Source of the DNA: Gymnopilus junonius
Taxonomy: Eukaryota > Basidiomycota > Agaricomycetes > Agaricales > Galerinaceae
DNA: 64,000 nucleotides
Assembly: GCA_015501075.1 (NCBI GenBank)
Contig: JADNYJ010000036.1
Coordinates: 1 to 64,000, forward strand
Direction: 5' to 3'
Shown here: piece after piece, positions 10,260-22,549 of the stretch
Layout of the letters: every line of letters begins with the position of its first letter
Numbering within the stretch: position 1 is the first letter of the stretch
Translations under genes and position numbers: made by a program
Notes under the pieces: model-generated
The model's input: only the letters and a program-made list of their open reading frames with translations
Told to the model about the DNA's origin: nothing
Databases searched by the model: none

Positions 10260-13200
10260 TGCAGGTCAAGAACGAGCCAAAGAAAAAAAAGGAACGGCGG
10301 AGGGGAGTCTCTCCAACTTGAACTCGATCCCAATCCTCCATGTCACACGTCGTCACTTCTCCGATCGGCCCGACTGGATCTTGCTCCGTCCGTCTGTCAC
10401 GCTTTCTGCATTTCGCCACTTCCCGACCCGTCCCGACCTCCGTCCCTGTCACACTCTCTTCAACAAGGCTTTGTGGACAACCGACAATCGATGGATGATA
10501 TCTCTCAAATCGCGCTTTGCTCTCCCCTTGGACCATTTGACCCGCGTACGCCACATGCGGATATCACTCAATGCGCATTGCGCCAAATGTCCCTCTCCAC
10601 AATCGTTTTTCCATACCATACGCGTCTCCCCCACTCTTCCCCGCCTCCAACAGCTCGCTGTACAACATTCATCCCTACATGATGATACTTTCTGACTTCT
10701 TGGTGACCTTTTTTTCTTCCTCTCCAAGCATAACGCGTTGGCTTTGATACGCGTTACCCGCGCAACATCTCGATCGATCGCGTCCATCGCCTATCGTCGC
10801 TTTTTTACAGCGTGCGCAGCGGCGGGTCATCTTTACGCGCCGAGGCGGCCAGTCGGCGTAGGGTCCGGCTTAAAGTTTCAACCCTTGCATCATCGATCGC
10901 GCGGGTGAAATCACAAGGAAATCGTCTATTTCCAATTCGTGGATTTTCGAAAGGCCATAATAGGGCAATAGGCTCAAGGGCTTTCTTTCTATAACCAATC
11001 ACCCTCTGTGTATTCGCCATTCCCCTCCAGCAGTAGCTCATTCGCATCCTCAGCCTGCTTGCCATTTTTCTTTTCGTTCTAATTCCATGCCCACTTTGAC
11101 TCAGGCTTTTGACATCGGCTCTAAAAGTCTGACAAGACAAGACAATTGTCAATGTATCGCTGTTATCGCTTGTCTCCCATATCCTAGGCCTCCGGCAAAT
11201 GTAACCAAAGACCCTTGTCTGGTTGTTGACTCGCCCCCTCCGTGCATGCTAGACCGCCCGAGGTTTAGACTTACCATCCGATGTACAACGTGATCAACCG
11301 CGCCAATGTCTCTGTACTATCTGGACTCCTACTACACCTCAAGCGGACCATAATGGGAGCTTGGGATGCCCTCCACCATCCCAACTTCGAACGTTTAGCA
11401 ATGCCCTGTTCTTTATTCTCTATGATAACCGAACCTAACAACAACTTTGCTTCTTCCTCTCTTTCTTTCTCCTTCCGAATCTTACTCCGGCATTTTAACC
11501 CACATCTCTCGCCTGGTCAATGACAACCGGCCAGTGGCCATGGGTCACAACACCCCCTCACACTGCGCAGACCTTATTTACCCCGCATCAGGGATTCCGC
11601 GACAGCTCAGCAGCTCAAAGGTTTGTCCCTTGGAGTCTTAGAACTGCTTGTTTTTTTTTGGGGGGGCTTTTCGATTATTCCGAGGATATTTCTAGAGCTT
11701 GTGCTGGATTATCGGACGCTCACACCTCGGCTGCGGGTGTTTGAGGCCGATTTGAACGGGTCAAGATAAGTACTGCATGGTATCATTTGGAATTCTCTAT
11801 AGTTTTTCTACTCGACGAATCTTGTCCTGGTTCTCGCCGCGCTTCACCGTCTTCTCACTGTTGACCAAATTCAATGCAATCATCTGCTCTTCCTCGACGT
11901 ATTTCAACGCATCACACCACCTTCCCCTCCCTGCCGCTCGATGACGCGATACGCCACACCACCCCATTCTTTGTCTTTTTCTGGATTAGGACTAGTTCTT
12001 GTGGATCCACTCACAGTGTCACACCAAAGGCAATGACAAATGGTCCGCCGGCCAGCTAAAAGCTAAGATAAGCGGTAAACCTACGTTTATTTGACAGGTG
12101 GAGGCCGACGTAGACCGCCGCCCTTGTCACTCTCCGCCCGACCGAAACCGACGGCAGATTAACCACTCCTTGATCCTGGCTGTGTGCCATACTTCCATAC
12201 AATACCATACCATACCGTAAGTTAACGTTACATGTAAAGCAAATGTTACCGGATCTCTGATCTCTGACACGAGTAGGGTTGGGGTCCGGTCAGATCACGC
12301 ATGTAACACAAGTATGCACTGGCATCTGACTGAAGTCTGTAACTTGTATCCTGTAACCCGTGCGGCATTCCTATGTGCTTGCATCAGGTTACCTTAGCTC
12401 CGCTCCTTGCCAATGCCAAGTGACCAGTAGCAATACTAGTACTCAGACTTCGTGATCAGCGGCTGGTGCTGAGAAGAAAAAAACTGCGCAATGCGCTATT
12501 TTTCTCCCTTTACTACTTAATTTGATTATCCTCCCCCATTTTGTTCAACCCAAACCCACGGATGGAGCGAAAGTGGCAGACAAAACTGTGGCATAAGGCA
12601 TAGGACCGTTAGGCTAGGTCAGGTCAGGTAGACGAAAGCGGCCTGACTTAAATTTAGTTTGGTTTATTTAATGTACTTGTGGGGTCGGGGCGGGGGTGTG
12701 GGGGACCGACCCGGGAGTGCGGGGAGTGCGTGGGGTGGTATGAAACTATGTAGTGCTGTAACTTGTAACTACTAGCGACCGGGACGCTCATGCCTTGATG
12801 GAGACTAGCAAATAGGCGCCCCTCTTTTTTGCATTCCCTGTGTCATTTCCCGTTTCCCATTTTCATAGATCAGCATTTCAAAAGTCAGCTGTTCCGCACC
12901 CTAGCAGGAAAGCTCGACTCGGTGAAGTTCCGGTTATAGATATAGAGTTATCACTTCGTACTAGACCAGCTGACTACTTCTATGATGTCGATGATCTTCA
13001 ACTACATACTTCCCACTTACCTTCGGCGTTGCAAGTTCCTGACGATCTACAATCTTCAATCCGGTTGGATCTTGAGTAAATAAAGATAGCTAATCTTGAT
13101 CATCATCTCGACAATGTATGGCACTTTGGGCTGGCCATGGCATGCCGGGAACATGTTCCGGTGATTTGAGCTCTGCACGATGCTACCCTGGACTTGGATT

Positions 13201-16200
13201 CAAATTACTTGTAATCGATTCGAGCACTCTAGTGGTCTGCTAGAGTAAGTACAAAGTACTTTCAGGACTCATTCATTTATCCTGTTGACTTATTAATTGA
13301 CTAGCCAAAATCGACATTGAAAAACCGGGTCTTGGCTATATACATTATTTGTAGCAGTGACTGTGCTTAGTTCCGGCCTTCACCCTTGCCATAGTCCTGC
13401 TCATACAATTAAATGGTTCACATCACATCTTACCCTTAGTATCAGTACTACTGTCAAGGAACACCCTCCCTCTAATTATAATTAATTTAATTTCGCCTAT
13501 GCATTCAAAAGGCTTCCGAGTCAGTCAACAGACTCGTTGACGTACAATAGACAAAAAGAAGCGTTGGACACGCGGTTTGGTGCCCCTTGGACCCTTGGAA
13601 TTTGGAGGCGTGTAGTGGAGAGAGCTTCGCGGGAGGGATTCGTGGCGCCCACAAGTTCGACGCATGTAGGGGTGGATATTTACATATTAATTGAAGTTGG
13701 AGGTGGGGATGATGGGATATAATATAAGTAGCTTTCAAATTTATCTAATCTTGTCGGCGAGTTTCCTCGATTCCGCATATTACCAGTCATTGTGGCAGCC
13801 TTAGGTCCTAGTGGTGAAGCTAAGCCTACGTGGTCCGTCCCGTCGAGATGTTGATCCGGCTTTCATGATCAACTAGCCTCAGAGCAACCTCAGAGTTAAC
13901 TGATTGTGACCACGTCAGTACTAACCCAAGTGTCACTACAGCATTGACAGTAGTCGCTGAAGCATCCTTTTAGACGCGCTCGATGATCTTGACCGCGAAA
14001 AAAAAGGTTCAACTACGTGTTATCCCCGCAGGTGACTACCTAAAAGGAACCCACATTCTAAAATTGTCTTCGAACTTTTCGAGACTAGTGGAAACTAGTG
14101 GCCAAGAGGTTTGACAAGTCAAAGTACTTACATACTTGCAATTGACTAAAGCGCACAGTAATATAAGCAGCATGGGATATTTATTTCTAATGGCAAGCTT
14201 ATCTTTCTTTTATTCTCCCATAGGTCGCAGTTCCACAAGTCTCTTCACTACGCCAGTGTGAAAACCCAGTCCAAGAAAAGTTGGCCTGTTAAATCATAAC
14301 GTACAACCGCCATCAACGCTTTGCGCATATCCGTAAAGAACCAGACGGTGACCACTGTCCTGATACAGGTCCTAAACATAGCATAAAGTTATGCCGTAGG
14401 ACAAGATCCACGAAGGCATAGTTCGGCTTCCCAGCGTCGCACTATTTGAAGGACGTGAACGTTCACAGGTCCCCGTCCATGGCGCCCTCTGGAGTTATCA
14501 AGGAACAGCAAGCGTGTCTGTGACGACCCCCGAAACGAGCGCCATTAGTATCAAGATCAATGATTAGAAACGTTTGAATGAGCTTTTGAGGTGTCACTTG
14601 CACAATGCAATGTGACGGAAGATCCGGGAAGACACCGTCAATAACGAACGAACGTGGTACGGCTTTTCATGAGCCGAAAAGTGGAGTAAGGTGACATGAA
14701 TATGCCGAGAGTGTAAGAGCAAGACTGAAGATCGTCAGAGAGGAAGTCCAAGACAAGAAAGAAAGCCAACTTCCTGTATCCGTGATGAGGTCCTCTCTAG
14801 GCCTACCAGAATAAAGAACAGCACGTCCCTCTTAGAGTGGGATCAGAAAAGGTTACATCTGTTCCTCGAATTTCGCAATGTGTTACCCTTGCTGGAAGAG
14901 TCATGGCGTTGCAAGTTCAGCGGTCATGGTCCTGTTCAGCGGTGCGCGAGCAACTTCTAGGTTCATTTCGGGTAGGTTCATTTGGAACTAGAGGGAACTT
15001 CAGAGAGCCCAAAAACATGTGCGTGTCTTTTGGGATTCAATTCATCGTAACAAGCAGCCAATCCGGTCGTGGTGAAAAGATATCAATGGCTGGACAACGT
15101 GAGTATCGACGTCAACGTTCAGAATAAAGAATGTACTAATGGCATCGGAGGATAACAAAAATAAACTGTGCCAAACTTAGTCGCTTATTTTTTACTTCTG
15201 CAACTTGCAGGTCAAAGAAAACTCTCAGACGGAGAAGCGACATCCTGTTAGGTTCAAAAAAAAATTCTTATCATACGAACAACATTCGAACCCCTTTTTT
15301 CTCTGGCTATCCTCATGATTGTCTCATTCTCAATGAGGCCTGCGACAGTTGGAGGCGACCTCTCGGCCAATCATTTTATGCGGCGGTCTACGCTCCCGAC
15401 GATCCGTTATTTGTGAGACATCTGCACGCGCGTCCTCATGGGATCGCAGAGCGCTGCTTTGAAGCTGATATCTCCTTCCGTCCCCGCTCTCTCTCATGTC
15501 CATCGCCTTATCATATGTACCTTTTCTTTGCCACAGCTTTGTCCCGTTGGACTGGACTACCTTCTTGCATTCAAATGATCTCCATTTCTTGGACATCTTC
15601 ATTCTGTTTTGAGCGCTATCTGCAAATCGTGTACTTTGAATTACTTTACTTTCCATGTGGGATTAAAGCACTCTTTGCCCCACATGCTCTATTAATAACT
15701 GTCGACTTTACCCCGCGCTGCCCCTATATCTCTTCTTTGCCTCTCCTGCAGTGTACCTTTCACTGTACGGATCCCGAAGCCTCTTTATATTTTAGAGCAC
15801 CAATGTGGTTTCAATCGAGGCCACGATCTCAAAATCAGACATTTTCTGTCCCGAATCTTCTCTTCAGCCAGTTCTTGTTCCTAGTTTTACTGAGATATTT
15901 TCCCCACACTTGGCATCAACTTAGTCAACTCGAAATCGGACATGATGACGTCCCGTGGGTACGCCGTATCTTTTTTCATCGTCTCTCAACAAAATGAGTA
16001 TTTGAATTTTGCGTCAAACTTGTCCCGTTCATCAGAAATTCTGCCTCTGCATTGCCGTCCAACGTGACCTTGGTGCCTTACAAGCAACCGCTGTCTGGCA
16101 TCTGGAGTGTCAAGGTGGATAGGCTTGTCAAGTGCAGGTTACCCTTAGGTGCCGGTCAGCCGATTTACACCCCCATGGGACCCGGGATATCGCAAATGAT

Positions 16201-16293
16201 ATATCTCCTGACATGCCAATTCAGTTTGTCCTTTCCACCTCCTACTCGACACCCACGACTCTGTGGTGCGAAGCAGCTGCGTATCCAGGGATC
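10260..16293. other. Long intergenic region, no supportable gene
   Basis: About 6 kb in which every reading frame is short, lacks a domain and does not extend through plausible splice sites. CT-rich stretches upstream of 10260 fit the promoter and 5' UTR of the Reg1-like gene. Local features are a CATAC repeat near 12200-12220 and a G-quadruplex motif at 12681-12704. A 585-nt open frame at 15413-15997 begins with GTG and has no recognisable domain. The region may hold non-coding RNA or regulatory DNA; nothing in the sequence proves it. Confidence 0.5.
12681..12704 (+). other. G-quadruplex-forming motif
   Basis: Four runs of four to five G separated by loops of 2, 1 and 3 nt (12681-12704), within a G-rich stretch that continues to about 12740. 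This meets the standard G4 pattern with short loops. Function unknown. Confidence 0.6.
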
Positions 16294-18884
16294 ATGGAAA
16301 AGCGAACTCCCTCTCCCACTACATCCGACCCAGAAGCCTCTGTTGAAGAGAAGTTGGATGCCAAGATATACAGAGCTGACGTCGATACCAGTGGGGTGGA
16401 TGAGCGCAAGCTACTTCGGAAACTTGATCTTGCGCTCATACCGTGGTTGTCATTCTTATACCTTCTGAGCTTCTTGGACCGCACGAGCGTTGGAAAGTGA
16501 GGAATGTCTTCCTTCATTTGGACTATGTTGACGTATATGGGTACATCAATTAGCGCCAAGGTGAACAGTACCGCTGCGATCATGATGAGGTCGTCCAGTA
16601 CTCAACACGCCTCTATCTAGTTGTATCACTTGGAACAGGACCTCCATATAACCGACAATCAGTATCTATTAGCATTAACGGTTGGCATCATAGATCCTAG
16701 ATTCCCGTTCTAAAAGTATTGACCAATCAATTTAGATATTCTTTTTCAGTTACGCTATATTCGAAGTTCCTTCTAATGTCTTTCTGAAACGCCTTCGGCC
16801 GTCGATCTGGTTGTCATTCCTCATGTTATTTTGGGGTATCATGATGGTGAGCTTTCCGACTTTCTCTTGTGACACCCAAAATGTCTTAACTATATGCAGA
16901 CTCTTCAAGGAGTCGTTCATAATTTCTCCCAATTGATGGGTTCGTCAATATACTTGAGTTCATATGACTATAACTAGAACTCACCTCTGTACATGTCAGG
17001 CATGCGATGGTTGTTGGGAACCTTTGAAGCTGGGTTATTCCCCGGAGTGAACTTTTATTTATCATGGTACGTTGACTGGAACAACTTGAGTTTACTTGAA
17101 ATAACTCTCTCGAAGTTGGTATAAGCGTTCAGAGTTCGGTCTTCGGGCAGCTATATTCTTCTCGGCTGCAACCGTTTCTGGTGCTTTTGGTGGTCTACTT
17201 GCGGTAAATTATCCCGATGCCCTAATAGTATCCGCTGTCTCATTCGTCTTTTAGGCTGCAATTTCTAACATGGATGGTATCGGCGGAAGGCCCGCTTGGG
17301 CGTGGATTTTCAGTTCGTCTGGATCTTTCTCTGTCAAATGTTTTCTAGATTAACTTTCTAATATTATGACAGTCCTCGAAGGCTTGCTAACAGTCCTCGC
17401 TGGAGCCGCGTCTTTTTGGATCATCCAGGATTTCCCTGACAATGCCAAATTCCTCACAGATGCTGAAAGGACTTTCGTCGTCCGACGACTTCAGGAAGAC
17501 GACCAATTTAGTGCTGCAGGGGAGAAACTGAAATGGAAATACATCTTCGCTAGTTTATTGGACTGGAAAACATGGATCGGAAGTACGACTCATAAAGCTT
17601 GCGTGGCCCATCGATTGTTGCTCATTTTTTTTAACTCTACAGTGTTGGTTTATACAGGAGCAGACATGCCACTATACGCGTTTTCTTTGTTCTTGCCTAC
17701 AATCATCAACCAGGTCCGTATTATTTCAGTCTCGAAATCCTGTTTCTAATCAGACTTTGCTTCAGCTTGGTATGTGATGACCACCAACAATCAACTGCGA
17801 TTTGCTAAGCTTTTTTGAAAGGATTTACTGCTACTCCTGCCAACCTATTGACCGTTCCGGTCTACGTCTTTGCTTGCATAGTTACCTGTACGGTCGGATT
17901 CCTTGCAGATAGATGGGGTAAAAGGGGTTACTTTAACATGTGAGTCTTCTAATCTTTAGACCTGAATGTAGATACTCATTCAGAGTCCCCAGTGTTTTCC
18001 TGTGCATTGGTGAGTAGCAATTCTCTCCCCGACCTGCTAGGTCTAATTTTGTGAGTAGGAGCGGCTGGATATATTATCTTGATCGCGTCCAGGAATCCCG
18101 CCCTTTCCTATTTTGCTACATATATGGCGACATGGTGAGTTTCGCTAGGATGTCCTGTTAGTTCAATCTTCAATTTTACCCTCCTTTTAGTGGAATATAC
18201 CCTGTCATTCGTAAGTATCGAATACCTACTGGGTTGACCAATTCATCTAATATATCCTACGCGTCCTACCCCTCAGCTAACACAATGTGTGTATCCACTG
18301 GCTTAAAATTATTGGCATCATTCAAGACCCGTTGACATCTACCTCAGATCATGGGTTTCGAACAATATTGAGGGTACCTACAAACGTAGTGTGACCTTGG
18401 CCATGGTAATTAGCTTGTGAGTAAAGTTTTTCTCCACTAGAAGATCAAGCTGATAGATTTTTAGTGGAAACATCAACGGGGCCGTGAGCTCTAATGTGGT
18501 ATGTTTTCCTTTAACTAATGACCACCTTGCATATCGTAATCAATTATTTTGTATGTATAGTACCGCGCGAAGGATAAGCCATGGTATAGATTAGGCCATG
18601 GTGAGCTCCTAAAACTTTATATCGTTCTGACTATTTTTTTAACTGCTATCATTGCAGGACTTGTTCTCATGTACATTGGTATAGGCGTGATCACCTCGAC
18701 CATCTTATTATTTTATTTGAAAGAGGAGAATACTCAACGGGAAAAAGGAGCCAGGGACGAGTATATAGAGGACCAACCCGATACTCATAGCCCAGAAAAC
18801 GAAAAGAACGGACGGTATGCAACGGTAGCTGAAGCTAAGGCCGAAAAGGGAGATAAATGGAGCGGGTATAAATACACAATTTGA
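16294..18884 (+). CDS. MFS transporter, allantoate/anion permease (Dal5-like) family
   Basis: Twenty exons, beginning at 16294-16496, 16554-16560, 16621-16680, 16736-16846 and 16900-16939, and ending at 18561-18600 and 18658-18884, give 512 residues with an intact frame. After a cytosolic N-tail comes LRKLDLALIPWLSFLYLLSF, the first membrane helix of the Dal5/anion:cation symporter family, followed by LDRTSVGNAK. Later family marks include RPAWAWIFILEG and PNTISWVSNNIEG. About 12 membrane segments are visible, with a hydrophilic Glu/Lys-rich C-tail. Members import small organic anions (allantoate, nicotinate, vitamins) across the plasma membrane by proton symport; the substrate is not predictable. 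Three exons are tiny: 7 nt (16554-16560), 4 nt (CTTG, 17766-17769) and 10 nt (18277-18286). Each is required to keep conserved residues in frame. The start is the first ATG in frame with the conserved region. Confidence 0.88.
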
Positions 18885-20055
18885 AAAGACTACGATGATA
18901 CTTGCATGTACTGATGTTTATCTGAATGACTGCCATGACTATACTACATGCATTCCTTAAATACGTCCGCCTCGGCCTTTTACAAGCAATGTAGCACGCT
19001 AGTTCCTAGCAGCACAAATGGCTTGTCACATTGTAAGTATGCGCCCTATAATTTTTACGATGTTGACATTCAGTAAAGCCCGTTGTTCTAGCCCACGAAT
19101 CTCTGATGCAAGCATTAAAGGCCTCTCGCCGCATAGCCTTCAAGTTGATGACAAGTGTCCACAGGGTCTCCCCATCTTAAAATTAGGAGCATGAACCACC
19201 TATGGAATGTCGCCCTGTCAACTATAGGGCTAAAGGATGGGTCGGATGTGGTTTCTCGTAAAACGCATGACGCTTCTTTCGTGATAAAAATAGAACGATC
19301 GAATAACGGGCGCTCGAGCTAAAAATATTTCCTCGCAAGTCTGACGCTCGCCATCCATACGCAGTAGCTGAGCGTAATTCCGCCTTTGATTCATTTAGGT
19401 TGCTTCTCAGGCCGCAGATACATTTTGGCCATCGAAACAAAATGACATATTTGCCAATCCTGCTGGGGAGTGAGATTTCGAAGCGGGTGCTGAAAAAAAG
19501 GCACTGAAGCCTTTGTACTAGCGTGGAGTGAAATTGGTGACTTCCAACTCATACTGGTCCTGATGACGTCGATTGTTTCCAGTTAAAAGACGCTGGCTAC
19601 CTGGCAACTCGGATTTGTGGCTGCCTGACTGACCATTCGTTTTTATTGGGTTTTTGTTTTTACTGCTGTGTAATGGACGGATGCGCATTGCATTCTGTGT
19701 ATATTCTCTAGTGCTGCAAGCAACACAATGTTTTTGGAAGGGAACCAAGGGGGTAACCTTGCAGAAAGTCTTTACAAGGACCGACGCCTTGCATACAACC
19801 TGCCCACTATTATACATCATACCGCGTAGTAAGATGTTTGCACAGAAAGTACAAAAATTGCGTTCATGCTGCTTGCTCACAATTGGAAGAAACAATATCT
19901 GACCACGTTCCTACATAGCATTGTGAAACCATAAGATGCATTCCGGTCAGATCTTCGAATGCATAACAGTGTGAAATGGCAATCGGTATCATCCTCGGAG
20001 AATCGGATTCATTTGTTCTCTTAGTCAGCGAACAAAAAGTAGCTCCAATGTCCCT
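18885..20055. other. Intergenic region between convergent genes
   Basis: No gene supported. Short frames on both strands (for example 19518-19895 minus) lack domains. The apparent plus-strand frame at 19976-20281 is antisense to the last exons of the BOR1-like gene. Confidence 0.6.
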
Positions 20056-22344
20056 TCAAAGTGCTCCACCTACAGACGCCATAGTCTGCAAGAAAGACGT
20101 GAGTATCCAAGCAGAACATGGGCTACGCAAAGATGAAAAAAAAGGACTCACAAAGGGAGAGGCAGTGGGTCCATCAAGAATCGCTAACTCTTCTTTCGTA
20201 AACGGTAATCTAGGAATGACCAACGTGCGAAGTGGCAGGAGAAGTAAAATGACTATTGGAAAGCCAATCGCAGCTGTATGAGATCAACATTCAGTCCAGG
20301 AAACTTCCTTTAGGGCGACCGGGATGAGTAATAACTTACCAATGGTTTGGGTAATCGCGTAAGTCACTCCAAAACCCGAAAAGCTGTATCCCAACAAATA
20401 GCACTATCCTTGACTTGCGCACCCTATGCAGTGGCTCATGCTTGGATGTCAAGGCTTTATCTTGGATCAGATAAAGGAGTTTTTTTGTGATCCCATTTCC
20501 TCTTAGAGCGTCCGCCCCCATGTACCAGCTAATCAGAACAAATGTCAGACTATTCTTACCGCCTATGCAGAAACATTCCTTACAATAAACCAGCAAGGAC
20601 GCCTCGAGGTATAAGGTGTAGCACGTGCAAGAATGGGCCAGTGAGGAGGACGAGACACAAAGAGCCTTGAGCGAGGTTTGATACTCTTTGCTCGACTACA
20701 CCGACAGGCACTTCGTGTCGATGCCAATCCGTTGTCGGATCAGGAGGAGGTTGAGAGTCCAGGATAATAGATCCAGAACGAGAAGAAGGCCTGGTATCTG
20801 CTGCGGATGATGGTACACTTTGGGTCTCGGTTTCTGTTGTGCGCGAAGCGCTAGCTGGTTCTGACTCTGGATCTTCCTTCTTGGTGTTGTGCAGTGATGG
20901 GCCCATGATGAGCAAAGAGGTGGTATGGATAGGTGCTTGGGGTATAAGGCCATTGGGTGCTGGAAGACCTAAGAGGCCGGCGATGAAAGTTGTCACACCG
21001 AGAAGGAAAAAGTCATAGTGGAATCCTGGAGGCTTGCGTAAGGGGAATTCGGAGCCCTGAGCCATGAGCGACTAGATCATGTGGTTAGATTGGATTTTAG
21101 AAGAAAAAAGACGAAGAGCAAGAGGCTTACAGAAACATTGTGGTCAAAGAAGAACAGGACCCAGAGAATAAACCCAAATGGCAATGCAATCCCGACCCAC
21201 TTGCCATCCAACTCCCAGAACTTAACAAGCCAATTTCTCCCTCCCGCAGCTTGAAATGCGCCGCCTATGGGAAGAGTGATAGGGTTCGCATAGTTGAAAC
21301 GACCCCAGTATGCCATAGCCGACGAGGCGACCAAAGAGATGGGCATACCGTAATCTGCCAGGAAACGCCTGACATGTCTATGAAAGTAGGGAGTTTTTGA
21401 TAAAGAATCGAACAAAAAGGCGGTGACGAGCATTAGGAGGGCGAGGAAGATGGAAACCAATACACCTTGTTCATTGGGAGACTCGACCGGAGTAGAATTG
21501 AATTGACGTGTGAGGACTTGGATGCCGTATTCCAGGTATACCCATGATACGTAGAATCCAAAAGTGTCGCAGGAGAATAGGGTGACGTATTTAAGAAAGT
21601 TACAGACTGGACAAGCTCAAGGTAAGATGGGAAACAAACGAATCAGAGACCTATCAAGCTCACAATTAAGGCACGCCGTGATCCAATGAAGAATCGCAGC
21701 CCAGAGGTAGACCCAGCCGATGAAGTGAAGATACGCTGGTGGGTTAGAACCTCTTGACAAGATGTCGAATATAGTTTTGTTAAACACAGTAATTGGGCCT
21801 TAAATAATTAACGGATTAGCAGACTTACTCTTCATGCTTTAAATTCAAATGAACACGCACCAGTTACCCCAGCTATAGTTAGAGGTTGCGCTCCAAATAT
21901 AGAGAATATGAACGCGGCCATGAAGGAAGACAACAAGACTTCAGAAATGCCGTATTGTTGTGTTGTTTCTATGAGATCTAAGGAGAATGCAATGCCAGGC
22001 AGAACACTATACAGGAAGCAAGTTGCACATATCAGACCTATTCAGCGGTATATTTCCGAAAAATCAAACACATACTTTGCAAAGAAAATGAGGGCTGTGG
22101 CCGGAATGACTCTATAGTTCCATGCATCCGTCCAGTCCGTGAGATACCAAGGTGCCCGTGAGCGGATGTCGAGTCTGATTCCTGATCCTATCTTTCTAAG
22201 CCATGAAAATCTAGGAAAGAACGTCGATTGTCTTGATTGAAAGGCGGTGGAAGTAGTAGCAGAGGGCCTCTCTTTGGTGAAAGGAATTTGTAAAGAAGCG
22301 TCACCGGAGTCATGGTTGGTCGTATCAGCGAATTTTGTCGTCAT
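20056..22344 (-). CDS. BOR1: Borate/bicarbonate transporter (SLC4 family, BOR1-like), one frameshift
   Basis: Minus-strand gene with eight exons: 22344-22076, 22006-21861, 21798-21664, 21606-21131, 21071-20584, 20528-20340, 20273-20152 and 20085-20056. The protein (about 617 residues) follows the BOR1/HCO3-transporter pattern. SDWTDAWNYR-like entry sequence before the first helix (YLTDWTDAWNYRVIPATALI), FGAQPLTIAGVTGPI, the cytosolic segment GLLGLPAPNGLIPQAPIHT, and DPTTDWHRHEVPVGVVEQR with VEQR close to the last helices are all present. Such transporters export borate or anions at the plasma membrane. In exon 6 a run TTTT (plus-strand AAAA, 20371-20374) has one T too many: as written the frame leaves QLFGFG...ITQTI and ends soon after. 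Downstream exons are undamaged, so this is either a very recent mutation or a sequencing error. The ATG at 22344 is the only one upstream in frame. Confidence 0.85.
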
Positions 22345-22549
22345 TTTGGAGCTTTCAAGTCGTCTGAACAAAGTATAGTGTGCCTAGAGCAATCCAAAGT
22401 TCCGGTGCTCTGCTCAAGGTAGAGATATGTGGGGGATCATGACAAAGGAGAAATGGGAGTGGAGAGCTCAAGAACATGGGGCATTGCCGCGAACACCTTG
22501 CCGGCACAACGGGGTGCGGACCGGCTTTTCTACCCAACCACCACCACCG
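22345..22549. promoter_or_regulatory. Shared divergent promoter region
   Basis: Only 205 bp separate the ATG of the BOR1-like gene (minus, 22344) and that of the ABHD12-like gene (plus, 22550). Both promoters and 5' leaders must lie here or overlap the neighbouring gene, so co-regulation is possible. No clear TATA box was seen. Confidence 0.55.

Noticed and set aside
15255..15310. Possible tRNA B-box (ATTCGAACCCC) with a following T-run
   Set aside because: The consensus GGTTCGAxxCC is not met and no A-box or cloverleaf arms can be drawn.
15413..15997. 194-codon open frame as a gene
   Set aside because: Begins with GTG, composition like the surrounding intergenic DNA, no domain or intron support.
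19976..20281. Plus-strand open frame
   Set aside because: It is the antisense shadow of the last exons of the BOR1-like gene.
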